Part shown: positions 43,372 through 54,385 of the stretch, piece by piece
Numbering within the stretch: position 1 is the stretch's first letter
Layout of the letters: each line of letters opens with the position of its first letter
From: Endomychus coccineus
Taxonomy: Eukaryota > Arthropoda > Insecta > Coleoptera > Endomychidae
Reading direction: 5' to 3'
DNA: 64,000 nucleotides
Assembly (NCBI GenBank): GCA_958510875.1
Contig: OY294070.1
Location: forward strand, 44,353,299-44,417,298
Position numbers and translations under genes: made by a program
The notes under the pieces: model-generated
Database searches by the model: none
What the model was told of the DNA's origin: nothing
The model's input: the letters and a program-made list of their open reading frames with translations, nothing else

Positions 43372-44170
43372 AAGGTGTAAGTCATCAAATCTTATAGAAA
43401 TTGCAGATAATTCTGAATATGTGAATGACACCTATGCTAATTTATATGATTCAGGAATATTAGACCATTCATAAAGTCCTCCTAATTCTAATGAATCACT
43501 TGTACAGTTTCAAGATGATAGCATCGATGAAGTTAGTGTGTGTAATAGTAAAAATTGATGTAGGTTTAAGAAAGTGGGCGATAAAATATAATGATGAAAA
43601 ATCTTGTCTTCCGGATGGATTCCGCGTCACAATAGCTCGACTTGATGCCGACGTTTCGCCAACCATTGCAGGTGGCATCTTCAGGGCAGGCTTGAGGCTT
43701 GAACTGAAACTGGCTAATTTCTATGATAAATAGTGGAAAGTATGCACATATTGGTTTACGTTTGGGGCTGCTTAATTCTTTAAAACAAAACTTCAAGAAA
43801 TATCCTTCATAGATCAAAATTAATACTAATATTGATGGCCTACCGATTTCAAAAAGTGCAGGTAGCAAGTTTTAGCCAATTTTAGAGCCAATCGTAGCAG
43901 AGCCTTATACAAAGCCATTTCTAATTGGAATTTATCATGGCATGAGTAAACCAGATAATGCAAATATATTCTTAGAACCTTTTGTCAATGAGTTTATTGA
44001 CATATTGCAGTCAGGAATAGGTATTGAAGGCAAAATGATTACACTTTCAATTAATGCTATAATTTGTGATGCCCCTGCAAAAGCTTTCATTTGTGGTGTA
44101 AGAGTCATTCAGGATATTTTGGCTGTTCGAAATGTATTCAGGAAGGGGTTTTCAAAGAGAACTAAGTAAC
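43372..44170 (+). pseudogene. Transposase_21-like (CMC-type) transposase remnant
   Basis: It begins after a possible splice acceptor (TTCTTGTAG|GTGATAACC). The readable order is ESLVQFQDDSIDEVSVCNSK, VGLRKWAIKYN (then an inserted fragment), INTNIDGLPISKSA-SKF, PFLIGIYHGMSKPDNANIFL and LSINAIICDAPAKAFICGVR. NIDGLPxSKSS..FWPI and IYHGxxKPxNxxxFL are features of a widespread insect transposase family resembling Pfam Transposase_21. Stops and shifts show it is dead. The family assignment is from memory of its motifs and should be treated as provisional. Confidence 0.6.
43592..43715 (-). repeat. Inserted fragment with a hammerhead-like tail motif
   Basis: It interrupts the transposase frame after LRKWAIKYN. 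The minus strand reads CCTGAAGATGCCACC, TGCAATGG, TTGGCGAAACGTCGGC. CTGAAGA, a GCC(A)/(T)GGC stem and GAAAC follow the hammerhead core order (CUGANGA - stem II - GAAA). Such motifs are common in ends of Penelope-like and related insect repeats. Stem III and stem I are not convincing here, so this is probably a relic. Confidence 0.45.
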
Positions 44171-45239
44171 TTTTCGAGAATTAAATGCTGCTACAGCGTT
44201 GAAATATGAAAAAGAGTATGGAATATTTGTATATATACAGGGCAATTGTTTTTTCCAGTGCTTGTTTGTCAAATCTATTGGTGGGCCTCATCTAGAGGAT
44301 AAGGATAACGTGTATAGAATCCTGAAGAGGATATTTTCTAATGAAGTTGCTACAAAATGTTCCTTGTTGGGGCAACGTAATAATTTCAGAATATGTGATC
44401 TGAAAATAGTAACTTTGATGAGGCGTAAGTAGAAATGATTCCAGATTATAGAGTTTTAAGCTGAAGTTGAATTTCTTAGATTTTGTTTTGTTGATTAATT
44501 TTCTTCCTGGGTATGCCAAGAAAATCATAATGTTGAAATCAATATTTCAAGTATTTCAATTTGTTCACAATTTATGAAAAATTGCCCTACTGACTAACTT
44601 GAAAAATTTGTCTGTATTCTATGTTTTTCATTATAAATGAAAAATAATTACAATATTATATATTTGAAAAATGTTTTACTTTTCTTGAATAATGGAGATG
44701 CAGTCAAAGGCCTTCAATGAACCGTAATCATGTTCCCTATTATTCATGTAGAGTTAGTTGTAACTTTTACAAATCAATGGAGCTGAAGTAAAAATACAAA
44801 AGTTATTACTGAAATCACGTTATGTTGTACCTATATTGTTTCATGTGAAATATGTTTTAATATTTTTACATGAGAGTAATTTTCAGATATCGAAAGTGTA
44901 ATAATTGATAATTTGTTAACTTCGATTTTAATAGTTTTTTTATGTCTAAGATGTTTGTCACAATGTTTGAAGGAAACTGATTTTGTAACAACTTGTGGTG
45001 GACATAGAGCCATACAAGTACAATTTATATTATAGAGTGTGCTACATAACAAATATGACTTAAATGTCAAGATATATGTAGCATATATGAATACAATATG
45101 TAACTGTGTTTGCTGGGAAGGTTTACAAAATTGTGAATCTTCAGTTGCATATCATGCATGCTGTTACTTAGAAATATTGTCTTTTGCACTGCTTGTGGAT
45201 GTCCCTTTTGGAATTATGTTTCCTGTGGGTAAAAAAAAA
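44171..45239. other. Stretch without secure gene
   Basis: The plus frame 44199-44432 follows the Transposase_21-like remnant and may hold its C-terminal continuation, but nothing diagnostic is visible. The plus frame 45039-45341 overlaps the Myb/SANT-like remnant on the other strand and is probably its shadow. Confidence 0.4.
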
Positions 45240-45670
45240 ACTAGCTTTAAGACAATTGTATTGAGAGGCCATCATAAATCTTACTCGAAACTTGTGCCAT
45301 TTCTTCCCACTCACCTTCTTCCTCCACAATATTTTGCATAACGTCTAAAATTTACACTGTCATTTGTGATCCTATAATTTGTTTAATTTGTAGACCAACA
45401 TCATTCAACTCAAATTTCTTTACTGGACCTCCATCTGTACCTGTTACATGCATTTTTTCATCTGCCAACTTCTGATTTCATCTTTTCTTTATGTTCTCAT
45501 ACTTGTTTTTAAGTATCTTTACATTCCAATCAGTCTCACCAGCCATGCTATTAAACTGATTAGCCAACTCTATCCATGCTAGAGTTTTAACTTCATTGTT
45601 GGTTCGATCAGTTTTTTGGATTCTATTCTTCTTTATATAGTTCTACAGGTCTTATTAAAATTTGTATCTC
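45240..45670 (-). pseudogene. Myb/SANT-like DNA-binding protein remnant
   Basis: The minus strand reads NNEVKTLAWIELANQFNSMA, GETDWNVKILKNKYENIKKR, a TGA, then NQKLADEKMHVTGTDGGPVK and KFELNDVGLQIKQIIGSQMT, with a shift before NIVEEEGEWEEMAQ. Trp-x-x-I..FN and LKNKYENIKKR are the second and third helices of the Myb/SANT-like (Myb_DNA-bind_5) domain. Such proteins are often the companion ORF of insect PIF/Harbinger elements, so this may pair with the transposase at 41 kb, though 4 kb of other remnants lie between. Confidence 0.75.
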
Positions 45671-46589
45671 CCTAGGACTTGAATTGTTTGTCTTCTTTTT
45701 GTTATTCTCTTGAGCCCATACATTATTAAATTAAAAATAATGGGTATACTATGAAACCTATGCAAAAATGAAAATAATGTAAAGAGAAAACCACAACCAA
45801 AAAGTATGCAATAAATGAAGCCACAACCAACAAGCAAAGCACCAGATATGAATAAAAACACTCAAAAGTACAGAAATAAATACTATTATAACAATCTACT
45901 TAACTACTTAACTTACCTTAGAAGCAAATTACAGTTGTGAATTTCAAAATAAAAGCGGAAATTAAATTTAACAATCAAACTCCAAAGTACGGCACCGACT
46001 AAATACCCTAACATGAAAACAAATTCTGTTATAACAATCGGTATTACTTTAGTGATGTATAAAGCAATTTACACCTGTCAATTTTGATAATAAAGCGAAA
46101 ATTTTATCAAGATTTGCAAACAATCGGAAACAATTTATAAAAAGCGGGAAATTTTGTCTACTTGAAATAAAAAGTGAAAATCTAAATCTCGCCAACATCT
46201 AGTGTTGCCAATATTGCTTGTTCAATTTTTCTAAGAAACAAATTTCTTTATACAGCAGATATTGGACTGAACCCGGTTCATGATTTGGCAGAGGTTCATT
46301 TGAACATCAGATCAATTAAATTTTACACAATCGGCCCGAAGCGTTGCGTTGTGAAATGTATTATATCAGTAAACTTTTCTAATAAATTTCTGAACCCAAA
46401 ATTTTAATGCTCAACTCATTTAAAAGAAGTATGATAATACAATTAACAGTACCGAGATTTTATAAAGTCCTAGTAAAATCGAGAATAATAGACTAAAATT
46501 CGATTGGTTGGGACGCAAAAATGTCGAGTAGTTACTCACTCGATTATTATTAGTACTTAAGTTCTACGTGTTCATTCATATGTACCTAA
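45671..46589. other. AT-rich stretch without recognisable gene
   Basis: Two loosely similar pieces recur (TACTATTATAACAATC... near 45881 and TGTTATAACAATCGG near 46028), perhaps a decayed tandem unit. No domain found. Confidence 0.4.
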
Positions 46590-48582
46590 TAGTCCAGGCA
46601 ATAAGTACGGAAAAAGACCATAATAAAAAAAAATATAGTAAGCTAGAATTTCAATTTTTTTTTTGCATTTAGTTCCTAATACCCCATAGATCATTCATGA
46701 CTATTAAGACCGCGGGGGGTCGACCTTTCTACTCCCCCCAACCCCTCAGAGGAGCATTTTTATAAAAACAATCTAAAAGTGTAAAAAATTAATGAATTGA
46801 GAGCCGAAAATGACCCCCAGTATGTTTTTTGGGTCGCTGATCACGATTCCACTGTTATTTTTTCCGAAAAACTGTCCAGATGGAAAATTCGAGAAATTTG
46901 AGATTTTCCTAAGACGGTTGTGAATAATAAAGTATAATTTTGTTGCAGGAATTACCTGCAGTAGATTTTTTGGCTCGTTGATCACGATTCCGCTGTTATT
47001 TTTCCCAAAATACTCTTTCCAGATGGAAAATTCGGGAAATTTGAGATTGTCTTGAGACGGTTATGAATGATAAAGTATAATTTTGTTACAAAAATGATGA
47101 CCCCTAGTAGGTTTTTAGGGTCGCTGATCACGATTTCGCTGTTGGTTTTCTCGGAAAACCTTCTCCAGAGTGAAAAATCTTGAAATTTGTAATTTCCTTT
47201 GCAGTTACGGGTGATAAAATGAAAAAAAATTTTAGGTATGTATCTATTACTTTTTCTATTTTGTATTAAAGATCTACTTTTCCGAACTTCATTATTTTAC
47301 ATACCTATTTGTTTCCAACATTATATATATATATTTTTATTATTATTACTTTTATTATAGAATTATGATCTTCCCTGTATTTAGACAAGATTATTATAAA
47401 CAGGCATACTAATCTTGACTATGAAGGAGCCTCCTATAGAATAAAACTCTTTATGCCTGCGTATCCTTTTATTCTTTCGACAATTTGTCCAGGGGCGGAG
47501 TAGATGAAATAATTTTTTTTTTAATTTTCAATAAAATTATGTAAATGAATGAAAAAATTTATGATGATAATAATAATAAAAATTATAATGATAATAATAA
47601 TAATAATAAAAATATATATGTAATGATGGAAACAAATAGATATGTAAAATAATGAAGTTTAGAAATATTGATCTTTAATAAAAAATAGAAAAAGTAATAA
47701 TATATACCTGAAAATTTTTTCATTTTATTCCCCGAAACTGCAAAGGAAATTACAATTTTCAAGATTTTTCACTGTGGAGAAGGTTTCCGAGAAAACCAAC
47801 AGCGAAATCGTGATCAGCGACCCAAAAAACCTACTAGGCATCATCATTTTTGTATTCCCAAACCCCAGGAACATCCCTAATTTCCCATCTGGAGGAAGTT
47901 TTCCGAGAAAACTAACAGCGGATTCGTGATCAGCAACCCAAAAAACATATTAGGGGTAGGGGTTATTTTTGTAACAAATTTATACTTTATTATTCATAAA
48001 CGTGTCAGGAAAATCTCAAATTTCCCGAATTTGCCATCTGGAGGGTTTTTTGGAAAAAATAACAGCGGAATCGTGATCAACGACCCAAAAAACCTACTAG
48101 AGGTCATTTTTGCAACCAAATTATACCTTATTATTCATAACCGTCTCAGGAAAAACTCAAATTTCCCGAATATTCCATCTGGAAAGTTTTTTGGGAAAAA
48201 TAACAGCAGAATCTTGATTAGCGACCCAAAAAACCTACTAGAGGTAATTTTTGCAACAAAATTATAAATTATATATTATTTTCCAAATTTCCCATCTTGA
48301 GGGAGTTTCCCGAGAAAAGTAACTGCGGAATCGTGATCAGCGACCCAAAAAAAATACCAGGGGTCATTTTCGGCTATTAATTCATTAATTTTCTACACGA
48401 ATGCTCCTCTGAGGGGTTGAAATCTCGTTTTGGGGGGGGGGGGGGGGGGGTTAGAAAGGTCGACCCCCGCGGTCTTGATAGTCATGAATGATCTATGGGG
48501 TATTAGGAACAAAATGCAAAAAAAAATGAAATTCTAGCTTACTATATATTTTTTTTAATTTTCTGCTTCGTTGCCTGGACTA
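46590..48582. mobile_element. 2.0-kb foldback element, TAGTCCAGGCAA ends
   Basis: Ends TAGTCCAGGCAATAAG and (inverted) TAGTCCAGGCAACGAAG, flanked by TAA on both sides (46587-46589 and 48583-48585). The arms, about 730 bp each, mirror each other around about 47320-47560. Each arm holds 4 or so copies of a ~130 bp unit with GGTCGCTGATCACGATTCC (or the inverse GGAATCGTGATCAGCGACC), CTGTTATTTTTCC and CCAGATGGAAAATTCG. A run of about 18 G lies at 48432-48450. Frames at 46773-46985 and 47926-48267 are translations of the units and encode no known domain. A duplicate TWA and similar ends link it to 25483-27192. Confidence 0.85.
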
Positions 48583-49732
48583 TAAATTCATATATCTATG
48601 ACCGAGTTACTTTAACTTATGTTACTTGATTGAACAACCAACAATCTTGATTATCTAGAACAGCGAATATGCGTTTTTCACACTTTTTCCTACAGAAACA
48701 CGTTTTATTTGTACTATTAGAACATTGGGCAGATTAAAAATAATTGCGGAATTTTTAAGGTAAAAGGGATGGTGGGTGGTTAAAATGAGCATTATTAGTT
48801 TTAGAATTTGGACTATGTCGATACCCAAATTCTAACAATCCCAGCACTTCATTTCACACTTTCTTATTAGTGCAGGCCTATAAGGATTTTTTTTGTCCGA
48901 ATTCCCGCGAGGTCCAATTTTGGTCTATTCTTATGTATTTTGACACGCTGAATACGATGGTGTAGTTTAAATTTGGATCAACCCTGTGCTCGAAAAACTA
49001 TGACCATTTTTTGGACCCAAAAATGGCCATTTTTCGAATTTTGCGTTTTGAGACTAAACTATAGGTCGTATGGGAAAATGTTTGAACAAAAGTTGTTGGA
49101 CAAATTAATGCGCAATTTTTGACTCTGGTCCGAAGTCGATTCAAGGTCGTGGGCCCAAGATAGGGTCCATTTAGTGTGTTTTTTTAGCACATCGAAAAAT
49201 GGAGTATATGTCAGAGAGTTTTGGTTTTTTTCATATTCTGTTTTGATGGAATAATAGTATTTTTATTTCTCATGTTCCGATTCCTGGAATTTTGACTTAA
49301 CTAATTTTTTGGCGCCAAAATCGACCATTTTGAAAAATACGTATTTTACACATTTCAGACGAAATACCTACGTTATCGATCTGAAACTAAATTGATTCGA
49401 AAGATTTTATTATTCTGCACCTAATATCCAAAATTCAAGCATTTTGTATCAAAGACATAACTTTGACGCCATTTTGAAAATTTTGGACCACCGAAAAATT
49501 CAAATTTCCTGAGGTTAGAAATTTTTAACAAAATTCAAATTCTACGTTCTATTAGAGATTGTCATAACGAGTATTTTAAGTCCAAGCAGATCGATTTGGG
49601 TCGAGTAGAAATGAAGCTATCCTAATAAATGTGTTTGGGTCTCTAGAGGGCCCACTTACAAAGTCTTGTAGCAAATTACAGAGAAATACATTGGCTATTT
49701 AGGTTTGAAACAGCGTACGAAGATTCATTCAC
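48583..49732. other. 1.15-kb stretch without recognisable gene
   Basis: It is rich in phrases such as TTTTTGGACCCAAAAATGG, CCATTTTTCG and GCGCCAAAATCGACC that resemble inner sequence of insect foldback or MITE elements, but I could not find paired ends or a coding frame. Confidence 0.4.
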
Positions 49733-50875
49733 AATTCCAAGTTATAACGAATTTCATCATATAAAACTAGCGTGGACTTTCATTTAACGGCAATAATCGA
49801 GGGTCGGTACAGATTCCGCGCGCGAAATTATACTTTTTTTAATGTTTTAAAATACACCTGAATGCTTATAATCGTTTTGTGTGAATGTGTGAGTGTATGT
49901 AGACGTGTGAACGTGTATATGTGACCGTGACATGATGTCATTATAGGGTGTTACATATCAAAATCATCATCATCTAATATACTGATTTCTGGCTTCTGGA
50001 TTATTCTGATCAACTCATCGGGACGGGCATTTTTACTGTTTGTATAGGAGTAAGTCCATTCGGACTATTTCTCCAACCCCATTTTGTTGGATCAATGGTT
50101 TCATTACTGATCCAAACCTGAAATTGGTGATACACCCTAAAAATATGTTACTTTGCAGCATTATCGTATTTTCATATGGTTACCTTGTTGAAATCTTATG
50201 TCGAGTATGAAAATCGGGGAATTGTAATTTGCTAATAAATGTGTTAAACAAAATGCTTCCAATTTTTCATGCCAGGGGACATTACATTATGCCAAGGCAT
50301 TACAAGGTAACCATATGAAAATCCGATGATGCTGTAAAGCAACATATTTTTAGGTGTATCACCATGTTCAGGTTTGGTTTGGTAATGAAACCATTGATCC
50401 AAAGAAATGGGGCTGGAGAAAGAGTCCGAATGGACTTATTCTATACAAACAGTAAAAATGCACGTCCCGGTGAGTTGATTACATAAACCCTTGTGATTGT
50501 TGAAAAAATTGTACTGGTAAATGTTCGTGCAAAAATTAGGATTACCTTGTAGCTCATATGTAAGCATTGTGAAGGTTAATAATGTTCTAATTGCACCGAG
50601 CCAGAAATCAGTACATTAGATGATGATGATTTTTATTTGTAATACCCTATAATGATATCATGTCACGGTCACATATACACGTTCACACGTCTACATACAC
50701 TCACACATTCACACAAAACGATTATAAGCGTTCAGGTGCATTTTAAAACATTTAAAAAAGTATAATTTCGCGCGCGGAATCTTTTTACCGACCCACGCTT
50801 ATTGCCGTTAAATGAAATTCGTTATAACTGGTCAAGTTATAAATCGTCGATTTTCGTCCTTAAATGCCTGGACTA
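49733..50875. mobile_element. 1.1-kb palindrome with one TAGTCCAGGCA end
   Basis: The left arm (49733-50190) and right arm (50306-50848) mirror each other: e.g. TAACGGCAATA against TATTGCCGTTA, GTGTGAATGTGTGAGTGTAT against ATACACTCACACATTCACAC, and GGTTACCTTGT against ACAAGGTAACC. The right end is ...TGCCTGGACTA followed by TTA, as in the foldback at 46590-48582. The right arm has ~140 bp extra (50465-50605) and the left has ~25 bp extra. The matching left terminus was not found, so the copy seems truncated. No coding frame. Confidence 0.75.
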
Positions 50876-50986
50876 TTATTATATTGGTCAATTTGATTCT
50901 TATAAGTATCACAGAACTATTTCTGATTTTAAGTTTCTGTGGTACATATGACGACGAAGATGGACGTTATCGTTAATATTATTAAC

Positions 50987-51404
50987 CACGGTCGTACATA
51001 CAGGTCTGGAAAATCTATGGTTGACATGAGTCTCTTACGCGTCTCCAAACTCGTAGTCCCTCGCTCAGCCACCAGCTAGCTCTTGGATCACGAAGTGGTA
51101 AAAGGATTTCTTCCCGGAATCGCAAGCATCCACTGTTTTCGGATTTCCGCATCTTTCGGCACTTTAGAAACAGAAGTATCTTGCTTTACACTTTTGTACC
51201 CCGTTTTGCATTTCGGCACAATGCACGGTTTCGTAATTTGTTTCTAAAAACGCAGGTATTACTTGTGTTGACAAGTCAACTGACAGTTGTCAGAGAATAC
51301 TCTTACGTGACGTCTTTTGGTACTACGCGACAGTCGACGCTTAGCGGACTCACTTCTCACATAGGAAACAACCTCGAGTTTCCAGACCTGTATGTACGAC
51401 CGTG
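50987..51404. mobile_element. 418-bp MITE with perfect TIRs and TSD
   Basis: The first 26 bp (from CACGGTCGTACATACAGG) are repeated inverted and without mismatch at the right end. The flanks TTATTAAC (50979-50986 and 51405-51412) are an exact 8 bp duplication. The interior is less AT-rich than the neighbourhood. The 76-codon frame at 51181-51411 runs into the TIR and has no domain. Perfect ends suggest a recent insertion; 8 bp duplication suggests hAT, though the terminal CACGG is atypical. Confidence 0.9.
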
Positions 51405-51412
51405 TTATTAAC

Positions 51413-52330
51413 AATTAACATAGTCTATGATTGTGAAAGGGAAAGGGTGACGTCATTGAGATATTAAATTTCACTTTAACCTAACTAAACAGTCAATTCA
51501 CACTTTTAATAACTGATAAATCAAACTTGTTCACGTAACTGTATGTGGGTTGAGACATATTGTACAGTAGCTACTAGCTACAGCCATTAGTCATTTGAAC
51601 ATTGATTTTTGACAAGGATATTTGTGCCCATTACAATTATAGTGTGGAATGAAATGCTGGGAGAGTGTGGAATATGTGAGTAGTAAAATTTTGTGTACAG
51701 TAACCAACTAAACCATTGGCTATTTTAATAGAAACTGCATTTTCAACTGAAATAGCAGCCAGTTTATAAACCAGTTACGCTTCTTGGCTAATTTATTTCA
51801 AAATTAATTATGATATATAACAACAACGTATAGTCTATAAACTATCCAAGACAGTCTGGCTAATATGAAAACCATAATTTCCAGTAAAATAGCTAATGCA
51901 TTAACTAGTACTTGAACTAACCAACCATAATTCTCTAGTTAATTTCGTTTCCTATGAATTGGCTAAACACTTCTAATTTATTATAAATAGTAGGTAACAA
52001 AAAATAATAAATGTTTCTTATACGATAGGTACTTATAAACTATAAAATAATTCATACTGTGGACACACTATAACTATAAATAAGAAACATTCACCCTTAT
52101 CCACTAAAAAGACTTAGGGTACAGTGAACTGAGTTTCCTCAGACGATGGCTACTTGGTAGCTGAAAGGTCCTCAATACTCTTAATGGTATTGTTACTGTA
52201 CTTATCTTCTAGTATACATACATTCCTACTGATAATGCCAACAATGGTAATATAAAATATTGGAAAAATAGAAGAATAAGGAGTTATAGTATATTGAGTA
52301 TTAAGAATAGAAACGAGGGTTTACTGATCG
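51413..52330. other. Stretch without recognisable gene
   Basis: AT-rich, full of CTAGTT/AACTAG-like words; no domain found. The last 200 bp may include noncoding or decayed PLE sequence. Confidence 0.4.
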
Positions 52331-52399
52331 ATGACAATGTTCCACTATTGTCTCAGATCAGCAAACCTTATCGTTCGTGATGCTTATACTATTTTTTGT

Positions 52400-52620
52400 A
52401 TGAATCTGTTATCTTGTGAAGAATTGGTTTTGTCGATATGTAGATGATATCCTTACTATTTGGAATAGAAATAGATAACAATTAGAAAAATTCTTACATC
52501 ACAAATAATATACACAATTCAATCAAATTCACTCTTGAAATACAAAACGAAAACAAAAGCTTACATTTTCTAGACCTAACCTAACTTTGAAATTACAGTT
52601 TTAATTATAGAAGTTATAGA
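52400..52620 (+). pseudogene. Penelope-like element reverse transcriptase fragment
   Basis: The plus strand, with shifts, reads NWFCRYVDDILTIWNRN, QLEKFLHHK, then IKFTLEIQNENKSLHFLDLT-type sequence. RYVDDI is the catalytic motif C of PLE reverse transcriptases, followed by the family's 'LxFLDLTL' block. Upstream motif A/B sequence is not legible in place. The GIY-YIG endonuclease is absent downstream, though the ribozyme-like copy 3 lies 600 bp further on. Confidence 0.65.
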
Positions 52621-53220
52621 CTTTGTTAATTCTTTCTTTAACCATTAAAGAAAGAATAAACCAAATCTATAACGCTACATATATACATAATATGAACGCG
52701 AACGGTGATAAAATAATTTTATAACATTACCTTGCGGATACGGTATCTAAATTAAATTGTTCACATTGAGATGAGAATCTCTTAACAATCTTTACAGAAA
52801 AGAATGTACGGCCATAAGTATAGTAATAAAAACACTTAGAAAATTTCATCATTAAACATTAATATTTTAGCTTATAAAAGATTTATCCTAGAGTTGGTTC
52901 ACATAAAACGTGATGCTAATTCTGTAAACTGTAGAACCGCTATACAATCATCGAGTGAAATTTGTGCAACTTTAATTAATTAAGCACTTGCAAATTTCGT
53001 TATAATGTTTAAAATTGTGTATATGTAGAAAGCTGATACATATCAGTAATATTGGTACCGCAAAGACCATTCATAAACACGTCTTTTTAAAATTGTAGTT
53101 ACTTCAGCGTAAGGGATTTTGGTGCCATACTATTTTACCTCGTCGCCGAGATAGGATGTCTTTGACTTTAGAAAAATGACTGTACCTAGTGGTTTTTCAA
53201 TACGTATTAATATATATTAG
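52621..53220. other. Decayed stretch downstream of the PLE fragment
   Basis: Possibly further PLE coding in pieces, but no readable motif; AT-rich with stops in all frames. Confidence 0.35.
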
Positions 53221-53470
53221 ACATTAATGTGTGTTACAATTTCAATTATTCGTGTTTTGTTCGTTGTTGCGACGTAGACTTTTTGATTGAAATTAATGTG
53301 ATAAAGACTCTTAGTGCTTAGTACAATTATCCGTCGTTTTAGTGAATGAATTATCTACTGATGATGGTCGTCAGACCGAAACGTACGTATTGACGGCAAT
53401 ATAGTAGTCATAAGTGTAAATGTGACCCTATCTATATCCCAAGATTTCACATATAATTCATACCAGGGTC
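53221..53470 (+). mobile_element. Short TIR element with hammerhead-like core, copy 3
   Basis: The core at 53358-53389 reads CTGATGA, T, GGTC, GTCA, GACC, GAAA, CGTACGTA. It is identical to copy 2 except for one loop base, although the rest of the element has diverged clearly. The right end (ATATAATTCATACCAGGGTC, then AAGAA) is the inverse of copy 1's left end (TTCTTGACCCAGGTATGAAT). The left TIR is degraded. It abuts the truncated foldback copy at 53471. Confidence 0.75.
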
Positions 53471-53893
53471 AAGAAATAATTTGTTTATAACAATTTAAAA
53501 ATTTATGTATGGATTTGAAGACCATAATAGCAATAAAATCGTACTCAGGAGGCCAAAATTATCTGAAAATAGCTATAAACTCGACATTTTTGTCAAATTC
53601 GTATATTTATCAATAAATATAATTTGTTTATAACAAATTAGTGGGTATACATTCGACCATATTGACGATAAAATCGAACTCAGAATGCCAGAATTATCCG
53701 AAAACGAACCGGAGTTTTGGTCGAATTAATCTATTTGTTGATAAATGAATTGTTTATAACAAATGAAGTTAATTCAACTATTTGTTCAACTAGTTTCATA
53801 TGTTCACTGATCAAAAATGGTGAAACGTAGCATTTTTTATGTAATCTCAAAAATGAGCTAATTAAATTGTTAATTGTGCATTTGACTGCACTA
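53471..53893. mobile_element. Truncated copy of the TAGTGCAGTC foldback element
   Basis: It matches the right half of 25483-27192 (e.g. TTGTTTATAACAAATTA, TTCATATGTTCACTGA) and ends GCATTTGACTGCACTA at 53893. The left arm is missing; its edge coincides with the end of ribozyme-like copy 3, suggesting that one interrupted the other or a deletion joined them. Confidence 0.8.
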
Positions 53894-54385
53894 TATTAAT
53901 TTTCTAAGTTTTCTTAATGAAGAGTAGCGATTGTTCATTTCATCGCAGATTTTTTCTTTTATGCCAAGAATGATAAAACTGTAGTATAGGAATCTTCCAT
54001 CCCTATACGAGTTTACCTAGAATCCCCGAATAGACCTTAATTATATTAATTATTATGTAAGTATATGTTTAGATCTCGGATCTGGGTTACCAAGCAATAT
54101 GTTACATAACGGCTAACCTAGATACCTTGCATCGTAGATTAGTTTAGTAGAACATTAAACAATAAACAGTGACATAACATGTATATATAGTAATGTGGAG
54201 CATATCAGTACATATAGTAGTATACAGTATATTCATTTCCACGCATCTGACAGTATAGTCAATGTACCTGCCTAAGTTGTAATTTCTGAGAGTAAGGCAT
54301 TACGCCATAATGGCGCCGAGCTCTACCTTAAGTAAAGTGACTCTTTTTTATACGTGATGTGTTTCCTTCCCCTATACCTCTACCA

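Noticed and set aside
47926..48267. 113-codon frame with internal peptide repeats (SDPKNLLEVIFATKLY)
   Set aside because: The peptide repeats only mirror the ~130-bp DNA units of the foldback arm; the units on the other arm are not in a shared frame.
51181..51411. 76-codon frame
   Set aside because: It lies entirely in the 418-bp MITE and its flanking duplication, including the TIR.
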